64,000 bases of DNA from Nocardia jiangxiensis NBRC 101359. GTDB taxonomy: Bacteria > Actinomycetota > Actinomycetes > Mycobacteriales > Mycobacteriaceae. Below, in pieces: positions 40,569 through 48,401 of the stretch. A program made the position numbers and the translations under genes. The notes beneath the pieces were generated by a model. It did no database searches. It was not told the origin of the DNA and saw nothing but the letters and a program-made list of their open reading frames with translations. The stretch is taken from positions 157,862-221,861 of the forward strand of contig NZ_BAGB01000062.1 of assembly GCF_000308615.1 (NCBI RefSeq), read 5' to 3'. Position 1 is the stretch's first letter. Each line of letters starts with the position of its first letter.

Positions 40569-41890
40569 GCGTGGTCTCGATGCTGCCGTATGCGGTGTCC
40601 GCGGCTGGCGTGCTGGCGCTGTCCGCTCGGATGTGCCGCTGGTCCCGGATGCCGGTCCAGTCCGCTCCGCTGTCCGCTGACCAGATCGTCGGTCAGGCTC
40701 CGGTGGCGTTGCGTGGTGCGGTGATGTGCGTTGCGCTGCCCGCGTTCTCGCTGCGGATGTTCCTGGATCTGAGCCTTGGGTCCGTGGACAAGGGATTCCC
40801 GTCGATCGAGTGGTGGGACTACAGCCTCCACGGGATCTCGGTGGATGTGCTGATGCGGGGCGGACAGTCCCTGGCGGACTGGTCCAACGAGACCGTGACC
40901 GCCCGCATGGCCGCCTACGTGGGCGTGGAGCGGGTGAGTGTGTCCTCGCCTGCCCCGGGCTGGGTCCGTCTCGAGATGAGGGTGCACGACACCCTCGCTG
41001 CCCCGGCAGTGTGGCCGGGCGTGGTCTCCAATGATGTGGATCTCGAAGCGGTCCCGGTCGGTGTCCGCGAAGACGGCTACGCCTGGATCCTGCGCATCCT
41101 CTACGCCCACATCCTCCTGGCTGGCGCTACGGGCTCGGGGAAGGGCTCGGTGCTCTGGTCGATCCTGGCCGGTCTCGGTCCGGCGATCAAAGCCGGGCTG
41201 GTCGATGTGCGGATGGCAGATCCGAAGGGCGGTGCGGAGTTCGGCTGCGGTGAGGACAAGTTGTTCACCGAGTTCGCCACACATGCGGACACGATTCTGG
41301 CGATGCTGGAGCAGGCCGTGTCCGAGATGGATGAGCGGCTGGTCCGGATGCGTCGTGCCGGACTGCGCAAACTCGTTCCCTCCGCGGATGAACCGCTGAT
41401 CCTGATCATCATCGATGAGGCCGCGTCGCTGTCCTCCTATGCGGACCGCGATGACCGGGAGAAGTTCCGGCAGTTGACCGGACAGCTGCTGTCCAAGGGC
41501 CGCGCTGCCGCGGTCACGGTCATCGCCGCGTTGCAGGATCCGGCCAAGGACACCATGCCCAACCGGCAGCTGTTCCCGGTCCGGGTCGGACTGCGCCTCG
41601 ATGAGCCGAATCAGACCACCATGGTCCACGGACAGGGTGCCCGGGACCGCGGCGCGTTGTGCGACAAGATCTCCGCCGACACCCAAGGCGTCGGCTACGT
41701 CGGCGAAGACGGCTCCACGGAATTCGTTCGGGTGCGGGCGTTCTGGGTCTCCGACGACGACGCGAACACCATCGTGGATGCCTACTCTCCTGCGCCGGAG
41801 ATCGCCGGTCCGACCGAGGACTACTCGGATTTCGACCCGGATGACCTCGGCGACGAGATCCCCGGCGACGGTCAGGGGCTGGCGGCATGA
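40565..41890 (+). CDS. traB: FtsK/SpoIIIE-type DNA translocase (TraB-like)
   Basis: A 441-residue translocase. Two short hydrophobic stretches lie near the N-terminus, then the motor domain with Walker A LLAGATGSGKGSVLWSIL (about residues 181-198), VDVRMADPKGGAEF, Walker B LILIIIDEAASLSSY (about 280-294) and AAVTVIAALQDPAKDTMP. In actinomycetes a single TraB hexamer moves double-stranded DNA between mycelial cells, and this is the only protein strictly needed for that transfer. A short C-terminal acidic tail follows; the winged helix that reads cTRS repeats in TraB is not obvious. Start and stop both overlap neighbours (ATGA). Confidence 0.87.
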   Translation: MSVVSMLPYAVSAAGVLALSARMCRWSRMPVQSAPLSADQIVGQAPVALRGAVMCVALPAFSLRMFLDLSLGSVDKGFPSIEWWDYSLHGISVDVLMRGGQSLADWSNETVTARMAAYVGVERVSVSSPAPGWVRLEMRVHDTLAAPAVWPGVVSNDVDLEAVPVGVREDGYAWILRILYAHILLAGATGSGKGSVLWSILAGLGPAIKAGLVDVRMADPKGGAEFGCGEDKLFTEFATHADTILAMLEQAVSEMDERLVRMRRAGLRKLVPSADEPLILIIIDEAASLSSYADRDDREKFRQLTGQLLSKGRAAAVTVIAALQDPAKDTMPNRQLFPVRVGLRLDEPNQTTMVHGQGARDRGALCDKISADTQGVGYVGEDGSTEFVRVRAFWVSDDDANTIVDAYSPAPEIAGPTEDYSDFDPDDLGDEIPGDGQGLAA

Positions 41891-42204
41891 AGACCGGCTT
41901 CCTGACCGTGGCACACGTGGTGGTGCACTGCGACGGCTGCGGCGACCGCTACTCCGAAATCCGTTACGACCAACTGTGTTTCGCCTCGGTCAACGAAGCG
42001 ATCGCCTACATCACCGGTCGTGGTGCCGGTGTCGGCTGGGTCTACGACGGAGACAAGGTGCTGTGCGACGGCTGCCTCGCCTCGGCTCGCTGCCTCGACC
42101 ACGGCCACACCTTCCCTGAGCCCCGGCGTCGGCTGCTGGGTTCCAAGCCTGATTTCCGCACCTGCTCCGTGTGCGGCATCTCCGAAACAGAAATCGAGGA
42201 ATAG
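41887..42204 (+). CDS. Small zinc-ribbon-like element protein
   Basis: A 105-residue protein with three Cys pairs: HCDGCGDRYSE (about residues 14-24), LCDGCLASARC (about 59-69) and FRTCSVCGI near the end, likely binding one or two zinc ions. It overlaps traB by 4 bases (ATGA). The CDGC motif also occurs in the small protein at 35200. Zinc-ribbon proteins of this kind are common in actinomycete mobile elements but have no known role. Confidence 0.65.
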   Translation: MKTGFLTVAHVVVHCDGCGDRYSEIRYDQLCFASVNEAIAYITGRGAGVGWVYDGDKVLCDGCLASARCLDHGHTFPEPRRRLLGSKPDFRTCSVCGISETEIEE

Positions 42205-42206
42205 CC

Positions 42207-42437
42207 ATGAGTACCAACAAGATTCGCCAGTCCGAGCGGGCTCGCGCGGCCAAGATCGAGGCCGATGCGATCGACGCGGTGGTCGACATCCGGGCTCGTC
42301 GGCGCTGCCACTACGAACGGTCCGGATTGGACGGGGTCTCCCTGGCGGTGCACGCGTGGGCGGAAACCGGTCACGTCCCGGGCTGGGATGACGGCATCGA
42401 CTACGACGGCTACGGCGATGGGGGCTGGGCGGCATGA
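42207..42437 (+). CDS. Small element protein, unknown
   Basis: A 76-residue charged protein: a basic helical N-terminus (IRQSERARAAKIEADAIDAV) and an acidic Asp/Gly/Tyr-rich C-terminus (DDGIDYDGYGDGGW). It begins 2 bases after the previous stop and overlaps the next gene (ATGA). No motif is recognised. Confidence 0.55.
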   Translation: MSTNKIRQSERARAAKIEADAIDAVVDIRARRRCHYERSGLDGVSLAVHAWAETGHVPGWDDGIDYDGYGDGGWAA

Positions 42438-42622
42438 ACACCACCCCGATTCCGGCCTGCTGCGGCCTGCCGATGGTCCGGCACAACCGACCGGTTTACG
42501 GCACCGACACCTACGTGCAGGTGTTCCGCTGCCCGTCCTGCACCCGCGGCCAGACCGACGAAATCCCTCACCCCGCAACCGATATCGGCATTCATCGTCA
42601 CAGTGGAGATCGGGCGGCATGA
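42434..42622 (+). CDS. Small CxxC zinc-binding element protein
   Basis: A 62-residue protein with CC near residue 9 and FRCPSCTRGQ near residue 32, a likely zinc knuckle. It lies between two coupled genes with ATGA overlaps on both sides. The function is unknown. Confidence 0.55.
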   Translation: MNTTPIPACCGLPMVRHNRPVYGTDTYVQVFRCPSCTRGQTDEIPHPATDIGIHRHSGDRAA

Positions 42623-43206
42623 ACGAGAACGTGGAATCGGTGCGCTGCTTGTCGGTGCGGCGGCCGTGGGCGAATCTGATCGTCGCCGGTTACAAGCTGG
42701 TCGAGAATCGGTCATGGTCCACCGGGTACCGCGGGCGACTGGTCATCCACGCCGGTAAGACGTTCGATCAGGCAGGCGCGGAAGTGGCTGCGGGACTCGC
42801 TATTTCGGGCATGGATTCGGCCCAGTGGTGCGCGAGTGGGTATCTGGGGTCGGTGGTGCTCGACGATGTGCACCCTTCGGGGGACTGCTGCACGTGGTTC
42901 GGCGATCCGACCCCGGGCGGATACCACTGGGTCCTGAGCGACCCGATCGCCTTCGCCACTCCGGTTCCTGGCCGCGGACGGCTGAACCTGTACGGCTGCG
43001 AGGACCCGGACCTGCTGGCCGCGCTCGCTGGCAGTCTCGGGCCGGAAGCACGGGCGCCGCAGATCAATCCGATTGTGCAGGCCGCGGCGGAGCAGGTGGC
43101 GAACTCCAAGCGCAGACGTGCTCGCACCTCTCCGGCGAAGGATGTCCCCCGGTGTGCGTGCCGCGGTCAGTTGTCGTTGTTCGAGATTCCGGGAGTGATG
43201 AAATGA
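42619..43206 (+). CDS. ASCH-domain protein
   Basis: A 195-residue protein. The N-terminal part (SVRRPWANLIVAGYKLVENR, about residues 11-30, then GRLVIHAGKTFD) is the ASCH/PUA-like start seen in small RNA-binding proteins, and GYLGSVVLDDVHPSG continues the barrel. ASCH domains are thought to bind RNA or modified nucleotides. A basic C-terminal tail (KRRRARTSPAKD) ends in a CACRGQLSLFEIPG segment. Start and stop both overlap neighbours, placing it in the operon with the replication initiator. A link to replication or host RNA control is speculative. Confidence 0.72.
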   Translation: MNENVESVRCLSVRRPWANLIVAGYKLVENRSWSTGYRGRLVIHAGKTFDQAGAEVAAGLAISGMDSAQWCASGYLGSVVLDDVHPSGDCCTWFGDPTPGGYHWVLSDPIAFATPVPGRGRLNLYGCEDPDLLAALAGSLGPEARAPQINPIVQAAAEQVANSKRRRARTSPAKDVPRCACRGQLSLFEIPGVMK

Positions 43207-44972
43207 CCACTGCGGCAACAGAACCGACTTCAGATCCGACTCGACTGACCGCGGCCGAACGGCGTGCCCTGCCGAACCTGGTGGACATCGCCGAAGCGGC
43301 GGCGGAGAAGTACGGGGTGTGCAAACGTCCGGTCCCGATGCGGGCATTCAACCCGGACACCGGTGAGTCGAAATATGTTGCCGCGGCGTGCAAGTCGACT
43401 CGGGCGTCGGACTGCCCTTCGTGTGCGGCGAAGGCGCGGGCCCTGCGGGTCACCCAGTGCAACGAGGGCTGGCACATGACAGAGGAACCGGTCAGTGACC
43501 GCGACCGTGCGACCGAGCATCAACAGGGCTTGCTGACTGCTCGTGCGGACATGCTGGCCGACTACAAGGCGGCTCGCGAGTTGGGGGATGAGGAGACCGC
43601 TGAGGGGTTCCGGGAGGTGATCGCGTCTCTGGATCGGGAGTTGCGGGAGTCGGGGATGCAGGGCCGTATTCCGGGCATCGATGCGGTGTCGCGGTCTCGC
43701 CGGTCCCGCTCGACCAAGCGGCGTCAGGACGCACCGAACCTGCCGCGTAAGAAGGTCGCCAAGACCACGGTCGGGCGCAAGTTCGCTGGCAAGCATCAAC
43801 CTTCGACGTTCCGCACGTGCACGCTGCCGTCCTACGGTCCCTGCCATCGTGACGGCGCGGTCAACAGCAAGGGCAAGGTGTGCGGGGACGGTTCGCCGAT
43901 CAATCCGGACACCTACGACTACAGGCGCGCGGCGCGCGATGCGATGTTCTTCCCGCAGTTGTTCGACCGGTACGTGCAGAACTGGCGGCGCGCTGCGGGC
44001 CGTGATGTGCAGTACTTCGCCGCCGTCGAACCCCAGCGCCGTGGGGCTCCGCATATCCATATCGCTGCCCGTGGCACCGATCCGCATGCGCTGATGGATC
44101 AGGTGCTGTCCGCCACCTATCACCAGGTGTGGTGGCCGCACTTCGACCACGAGGTCTACACCGACGGGCACATGCCGACATGGGACCACCAGGCCGGTGG
44201 ATTCGCCGATCCGGATACCGGATATCTGCTGTCCAGCTTCGATGACGCGCTGGCGCTGATGGACGAGATGGACGAGATCCAACCCGCGCACGTGATCCGC
44301 TGGGGCGTGCAGTCCGACACGCAGGACATCGCCGACGACGATGACGGCACGGCCCTGGATGCTGACGGCGAGCACGGGCCGGTTCGTCCTGGCAAGGGCA
44401 AGGGCGTGGTGCCCGGCAAGGATGCGGGCAGGCTGATCGGCTATCTGACCAAGTACCTCACCAAGTCCATCGCCGAAGTCCTGGACGCTCCGAACGAACG
44501 CACCCGTCGGCACTATGAGCGGCTACACGCCGAGCTGCAGCGCACCCCGTGCTCGCCGACGTGCTCGGTATGGCTGCGCTACGGAATCTCCCCGCGCAAC
44601 GCCAAGGCCAAGACCCAGCCGGGCCGCTGCAAGGGCAAAGCCCATCGTCGGGACACCCTCGGTTTGCGTGGTCGGCGAGTGCTGGTCTCTCGGCGCTGGA
44701 GCAACAAGACCCTCCCGGATCACAAGGCCGATCGGATCGAATTCGTTCGGCAAGTCCTCGCCGCGGTCGGCATCGCCAAGAACGAACAGGCCAAGGGCTG
44801 GGTCGTCCGGCTGACCGAACCCAGCGACCCGGACGTCCCTCGGCGCGAGCACCTGATCATGTCCGCCATCGCACAGCGCACGGTGTGGCAGAACGAATAC
44901 CTGACAGCAAAGGGCCTGATCACGGACCCGCCAGGGGCACAAGAACTTTCGGCAATTCCGGAAGCGGCATAG
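43203..44972 (+). CDS. repSA: Rolling-circle replication initiator (RepSA-like, HUH)
   Basis: A 589-residue initiator. The N-terminal cysteine segment (CKSTRASDCPSCAAKARALR, about residues 62-81) and FRTCTLPSYGPCHRDG near 200 are family-typical. The HUH metal motif is in RRGAPHIHIAARGTDPHAL (about 278-296). The Tyr-containing helix is RLIGYLTKYLTKSIAE (about 409-424). Such proteins nick the origin of pSAM2-type AICEs after excision. An acidic insert (DTQDIADDDDGTALDADGE) separates the two parts. It starts at an ATGA overlap with the ASCH gene and is followed by xis 13 bases on. The double-strand origin was not identified. Confidence 0.87.
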   Translation: MTTAATEPTSDPTRLTAAERRALPNLVDIAEAAAEKYGVCKRPVPMRAFNPDTGESKYVAAACKSTRASDCPSCAAKARALRVTQCNEGWHMTEEPVSDRDRATEHQQGLLTARADMLADYKAARELGDEETAEGFREVIASLDRELRESGMQGRIPGIDAVSRSRRSRSTKRRQDAPNLPRKKVAKTTVGRKFAGKHQPSTFRTCTLPSYGPCHRDGAVNSKGKVCGDGSPINPDTYDYRRAARDAMFFPQLFDRYVQNWRRAAGRDVQYFAAVEPQRRGAPHIHIAARGTDPHALMDQVLSATYHQVWWPHFDHEVYTDGHMPTWDHQAGGFADPDTGYLLSSFDDALALMDEMDEIQPAHVIRWGVQSDTQDIADDDDGTALDADGEHGPVRPGKGKGVVPGKDAGRLIGYLTKYLTKSIAEVLDAPNERTRRHYERLHAELQRTPCSPTCSVWLRYGISPRNAKAKTQPGRCKGKAHRRDTLGLRGRRVLVSRRWSNKTLPDHKADRIEFVRQVLAAVGIAKNEQAKGWVVRLTEPSDPDVPRREHLIMSAIAQRTVWQNEYLTAKGLITDPPGAQELSAIPEAA

Positions 44973-44985
44973 AAGGGGAATGACC

Positions 44986-45195
44986 ATGATCGAGGACGAG
45001 ACCTACCTACGGGCAAAGCAGTTGGAGGCGCTGACCGGGATTCCGGAAGCCACCTGGCGGTGGTGGGCGCATGTCGGCTACGGGCCGGAGAGCTTCAAGA
45101 TGGGGCCGCGTCGGCGGGTGTGGAAGAAGTCTGTCGTGATGGCCTGGATCGCTGAGCAGGAACAGACAACCGCTCGGGGTGGGCAGGCTGCGTGA
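44986..45195 (+). CDS. xis: Excisionase (MerR-like helix-turn-helix)
   Basis: A 69-residue basic protein with a winged helix: YLRAKQLEALTGIPEATWR, then WWAHVGYGPESFKMGPRRR and WKKSVVMAWIAEQE, the standard pattern of AlpA/Xis-type excisionases. It would bend the att DNA and direct the integrase to excision. ATG at 44986 is preferred over 44980 because AAGGGG lies 7 bases upstream of it. The stop overlaps the integrase ATG (TGATG). Confidence 0.85.
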   Translation: MIEDETYLRAKQLEALTGIPEATWRWWAHVGYGPESFKMGPRRRVWKKSVVMAWIAEQEQTTARGGQAA

Positions 45196-46460
45196 TGAAG
45201 ACACAGCGGAATGCGCGGTCTGGTGTCGAGGATCGCTGGTACAAGACCGTCATCGTGGTCGACGCGGAAACGGGCAAGAAGACCAGCGAGCGGGCGAAAA
45301 CGGATCTGTTCGGCAAGGGCAAGCGCTGGCGGGCCCGGTACGTCGATCCGAATGGTGTGGAGCGCGCCAGGGGGTTCGCGACGAAGGTTGCGGCTCAGAA
45401 GTTTCTCGATGGCGATGTGACGACGAAGGTCGTGACCGGGACATGGGTGGATCCGGATCGGTCCGGTGTGCTGTTCGAGGTGGTGGCCGAGAAGTGGATC
45501 GCCACGAAGGAGTTCCGCAAACCGAAGACTGTGGCGGGGTATCGGTCGCTGCTCGATCGGAACGTGAAACCGCGGTGGGGCTCGATCCCGTTGCGGGACA
45601 TCGAGTTCGAAGACATTCAGGAATGGGTGGTGCAACTCGCTCGCACGGGGAGTTATCGCTTCGAGGGCCGCGGGTTGTCGCCGTCTCGGGTCATTCAGGC
45701 GTATCAGGTGCTCGATCAGGTGTTGCGGTTCGCGATCAAGTCCAAGCGTCTGGTGGCGAATCCTGCTGAGGAAGTGGACCTTCCGTCGAAGTCTGTGGCG
45801 GAGAAGCGGTTCCTCACGCATCTGCAGGTGCTTGAACTCGCCATGGCCGCCGGCCGATTTCGGCCCATGGTGCTGGCTCTGGCCTACACCGGTATTCGCT
45901 TCGGCGAGGCGGTTGCGCTGCGTACCGCGGACATCAATCTGGATACCAATCGCATTCGGATCGCCCGGTCAGCAACCAATGTCGCAGGTCAGGGCATGGT
46001 GGAGACGGACACCAAGAACCACAGCTCGCGGTTGGTCCCGGTTCCGGATTTTCTCGGCAAAGAGTTGGCCTCGATGATCGCTGACCGTGATGCGTCCGCG
46101 TTGGTGTTCACGGGTCGCAAGGGTGATCAGTTCTTGTCCCTCGGCGAGTTCCGGTGGGCCTTCGACCAGGCGGCCGAAGCTGTGGGCATCACCGGGATGG
46201 TCCCGCACGGTCTTCGCCACACCGCGGCGTCGCTGGCGATCAGTTCCGGAGCGAACATCAAGGTCGTGCAGAGGATGCTCGGGCACAAGACGGCCACCCT
46301 CACCCTCGACTTGTATGGGCACTTGTTCCCCGATGATCTGGACTCGGTGGCCGCCGCGATGGATGCTGGTGCGATTTCTGCTGCGGACGAACTGCGGACG
46401 AGGCGGGCCCAACAGTCCGCCGATCGCCCCGCGGACCCCGATCTACCTGCGGTGTCGTAG
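45195..46460 (+). CDS. int: Tyrosine-recombinase integrase
   Basis: A 421-residue integrase. A basic N-terminal arm-binding region precedes a SAM-like core-binding domain (about residues 95-185). The catalytic domain has Arg in ALAYTGIRFGEAVALRT (about 237), His-x-x-Arg in VPHGLRHTAASLAI (about 335), RMLGHKTATLTLDLYGHLF with the second His and the nucleophile Tyr (about 375). The last codons run directly into the tRNA-Leu 3' end. The 20-base repeat at 46380-46399 is inside its 3' coding end, so an arm site may overlap the gene. GTG at 45192 is an alternative start. Confidence 0.93.
   Translation: MKTQRNARSGVEDRWYKTVIVVDAETGKKTSERAKTDLFGKGKRWRARYVDPNGVERARGFATKVAAQKFLDGDVTTKVVTGTWVDPDRSGVLFEVVAEKWIATKEFRKPKTVAGYRSLLDRNVKPRWGSIPLRDIEFEDIQEWVVQLARTGSYRFEGRGLSPSRVIQAYQVLDQVLRFAIKSKRLVANPAEEVDLPSKSVAEKRFLTHLQVLELAMAAGRFRPMVLALAYTGIRFGEAVALRTADINLDTNRIRIARSATNVAGQGMVETDTKNHSSRLVPVPDFLGKELASMIADRDASALVFTGRKGDQFLSLGEFRWAFDQAAEAVGITGMVPHGLRHTAASLAISSGANIKVVQRMLGHKTATLTLDLYGHLFPDDLDSVAAAMDAGAISAADELRTRRAQQSADRPADPDLPAVS
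46380..46399. repeat. Right copy of the 20-base end repeat
   Basis: GCTGCGGACGAACTGCGGAC here, within the integrase 3' end, is identical to 34784-34803. Each copy contains two CTGCGGAC units 11 bases apart. It is a candidate integrase or excisionase arm site. Confidence 0.5.
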
Positions 46461-46534
46461 TGCCCCCGGTGAGGTTCGAACTCACACTGGGCGGATTTTA
46501 AGTCCGCTGCCTCTGCCAATTGGGCTACGGGGGC
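46461..46534 (-). tRNA. tRNA-Leu (UAA), attR site of the element
   Basis: A 74-base cloverleaf: acceptor GCCCCCG/CGGGGGC with discriminator A, anticodon stem GCGGA/TCCGC around CTTAAAA (anticodon UAA) and T arm GTGAG-TTCGAAC-CTCAC. CCA is not encoded. The variable loop is only about 5 bases (CCAGT), although leucine tRNAs normally carry a long type II arm. The 3' half from the anticodon loop was supplied by the element. The second 3' half at 34625 is the displaced copy. Confidence 0.92.
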
Positions 46535-46599
46535 GACCCGGTTAGCGTACCGAAGTCGTACGTCCGTCTCGGAATTCTGCGTAGGTTCGGCGGTATGAG

Positions 46600-48066
46600 T
46601 TAGTGAACTCCTTCCATCAGGCGGCTGATGCGGGGGCCCAGGAAGTAGACGACGATGCCGACGACGATCGTGACCAGGCCGATGATGCCGAAGTAGGCGA
46701 CCTCGTGATGGGGACTGTAGTAGTCGGCCAACACGCCGGACATGGATGTGCCGATGCCGACGGAGAAGAAGTACAGGGCCATCATCTGCGCGCGGAACGC
46801 CTCGGGCGCGAGTTGGGTCGTCACGGCCAGGCCGATCGGGGAGAGCATCAGCTCCGACACCGCGAAGGCGCCGAGGATGAAGAAGACCAGCAGCGCGGGT
46901 ACCGTCTTGCCCTCGAATCCGGACAGCAGTACGAACAGCATGAACGCCACGCCCATCCCGATCACGCCGTAGGCGAATTTGCGCGGCGTCGTCGGCGCCC
47001 GGTTACCCAGCCGCGTCCACATGAGCGCGAACAGCGGTGACAGGGCGATCACCCAGACTGGTTCCTCCGAGCCGATCCAGTTCGACGGCGCGGTCCAGCC
47101 GAATACCGACCAGTTCATCCGCTCGTCGGAGTACACCGCGAGCACGGTGAAGATCTGCTGGAACAACGACCAGAAGACGGCGTTGGCGATGAACAACGGA
47201 ATGAACGCGCGCACCCGGACCCGCTCGAGCGGCGTGACCTTCGGGCTTCGCAACATCAGATAGAAGTAGACGACCGATGCGACGGCGATGATGCCGGTGA
47301 TCCACCACGCGATATCGGACAGCCGCACCAGTCCGGTCGCCCCCGCGATCGCGACCACCGCGACGACCACGGCGACGAATCCGATCACCATTGGAATCTG
47401 ATTGCGCGGCAACGGGTTCGGAACGATACGTCCGTGCGTGCCCAGGTTGCGCCGGAACACCACGTACTGGATCAACCCCAGCGCCATACCGATCGCCGCC
47501 GCGCCGAAACCGTAGTGGAATCCCAGATCGGTCTGCAGGACACCGGTGATCAGCGGTCCGATGAACGCACCGAGATTGACGCCGAGATAGAACAGCGTGA
47601 ACCCGCCGTCGCAGCGGGGGTCGCCCTTCTCGTACAGGGTGCCCAGCAGCGAGGACGCATTCGCCTTCAGCGCACCGCTACCGAGCGCGACCAGCGCCAG
47701 GCCCGCACCCACCCCGGCCAGGCCGGGCAGTACGGCCAACGCGATATGCCCGGCCATGACCACCACACCGCCGTAGAAGACCGTGCGCTCCATACCCAGC
47801 ACCCGGTCGGCCAGCCAGCCGCCCAGCACGGTGGACATGTACACCACGCCGCCGTACGCGCCGACGATGCCGGTCGCGGTGGTCTTCTCCAGCCCGAGCC
47901 CGCCCTCGGTGAGCGAGTAGTACAGGTAGTACCCCAGGATCGTGACCATGCCGTAGTACGAGAACCGTTCCCACAGCTCGACCCCGAACAGATTCACCAA
48001 ACCGATCGGATGTCCGAACACGGTGCGTTCGGCTGCCCGTTCGGGCTGGTGGTCCACCTCCGTCAT
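46600..48066 (-). CDS. POT/PTR-family peptide transporter (MFS)
   Basis: A 488-residue proton-coupled oligopeptide transporter with about 14 membrane segments. The first helix carries the proton-coupling signature as ELWERFSYYGM (ExxERFxYYG, about residues 33-43). GDPRCDGGFTLFYLGVNLGA near 145 is the PTR2 signature with 'F...Y...N.G'. It should take up di- and tripeptides. ATG at 48066 (MTEVDHQPER) is chosen over upstream in-frame codons. An 11-bp inverted repeat about 130 bases upstream is a likely operator. It is chromosomal, outside the integrated element. Confidence 0.92.
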   Translation of the reverse strand: MTEVDHQPERAAERTVFGHPIGLVNLFGVELWERFSYYGMVTILGYYLYYSLTEGGLGLEKTTATGIVGAYGGVVYMSTVLGGWLADRVLGMERTVFYGGVVVMAGHIALAVLPGLAGVGAGLALVALGSGALKANASSLLGTLYEKGDPRCDGGFTLFYLGVNLGAFIGPLITGVLQTDLGFHYGFGAAAIGMALGLIQYVVFRRNLGTHGRIVPNPLPRNQIPMVIGFVAVVVAVVAIAGATGLVRLSDIAWWITGIIAVASVVYFYLMLRSPKVTPLERVRVRAFIPLFIANAVFWSLFQQIFTVLAVYSDERMNWSVFGWTAPSNWIGSEEPVWVIALSPLFALMWTRLGNRAPTTPRKFAYGVIGMGVAFMLFVLLSGFEGKTVPALLVFFILGAFAVSELMLSPIGLAVTTQLAPEAFRAQMMALYFFSVGIGTSMSGVLADYYSPHHEVAYFGIIGLVTIVVGIVVYFLGPRISRLMEGVH

Positions 48067-48196
48067 GCATTCGACCTTTCCATGACACGCAATTTCCCAG
48101 CAACCAGCATGGCGGTTGCGGTGCATGATGCGAACCGGTTGCCGGTTCGCCGCCGAAGGAAGAGTAGTCAGTTCGTCGGATCTGTGACGATATTTA

Positions 48197-48271
48197 CGAG
48201 CAGAATGATCAGACTATGAGCATTCTGCTCGCAGGAGGGCAACCGTCAGGGTGGCCGATTGAACATTCTGC
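48197..48271. promoter_or_regulatory. Perfect 11-bp inverted repeat with third half-site
   Basis: CGAGCAGAATG (48197-48207) and CATTCTGCTCG (48221-48231) are exact complements separated by 13 bases; CATTCTGC recurs at 48264-48271. The gap 48067-48401 has no gene and holds only these sites and the ppx terminator. A regulator of the peptide transporter is the likely user. Confidence 0.6.
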
Positions 48272-48368
48272 ACCCTCGAAATAGCCGTATGTGAACGCTC
48301 ACAGATGCGCGATCGAACCGGCACCGAACGATTCCTACTGGCCGGTCGCCTCGACCGAGGCGCGGCTG

Positions 48369-48394
48369 GGAAATGTACAGCCACGTACATTTCC
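48369..48394 (-). terminator. Terminator of the ppx operon
   Basis: GGAAATGTAC-AGCCAC-GTACATTTCC is a perfect 10-bp stem with a 6-base loop, 8 bases after the ppx stop on the minus strand. Confidence 0.7.
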
Positions 48395-48401
48395 GGCTGG
48401 T

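Larger units (their letters stand above)
34667..46502. mobile_element. Actinomycete integrative and conjugative element (AICE) in tRNA-Leu(UAA)
   Basis: An 11.8-kb element bounded by the 19-base direct repeat ACACTGGGCGGATTTTAAG (34648-34666 and 46484-46502). Its modules follow the pSAM2-like order: GntR repressor (37535), transfer/spread genes, FtsK-type TraB (40565), HUH replication initiator (43203), excisionase (44986) and integrase (45195) next to the tRNA. The tRNA is kept functional, its 3' half being supplied by the element. All key genes are intact, so the element may be able to excise and transfer. No resistance or defence cargo is recognised; the left 3 kb holds small or decayed genes and a methyltransferase-like gene. 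Confidence 0.9.
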
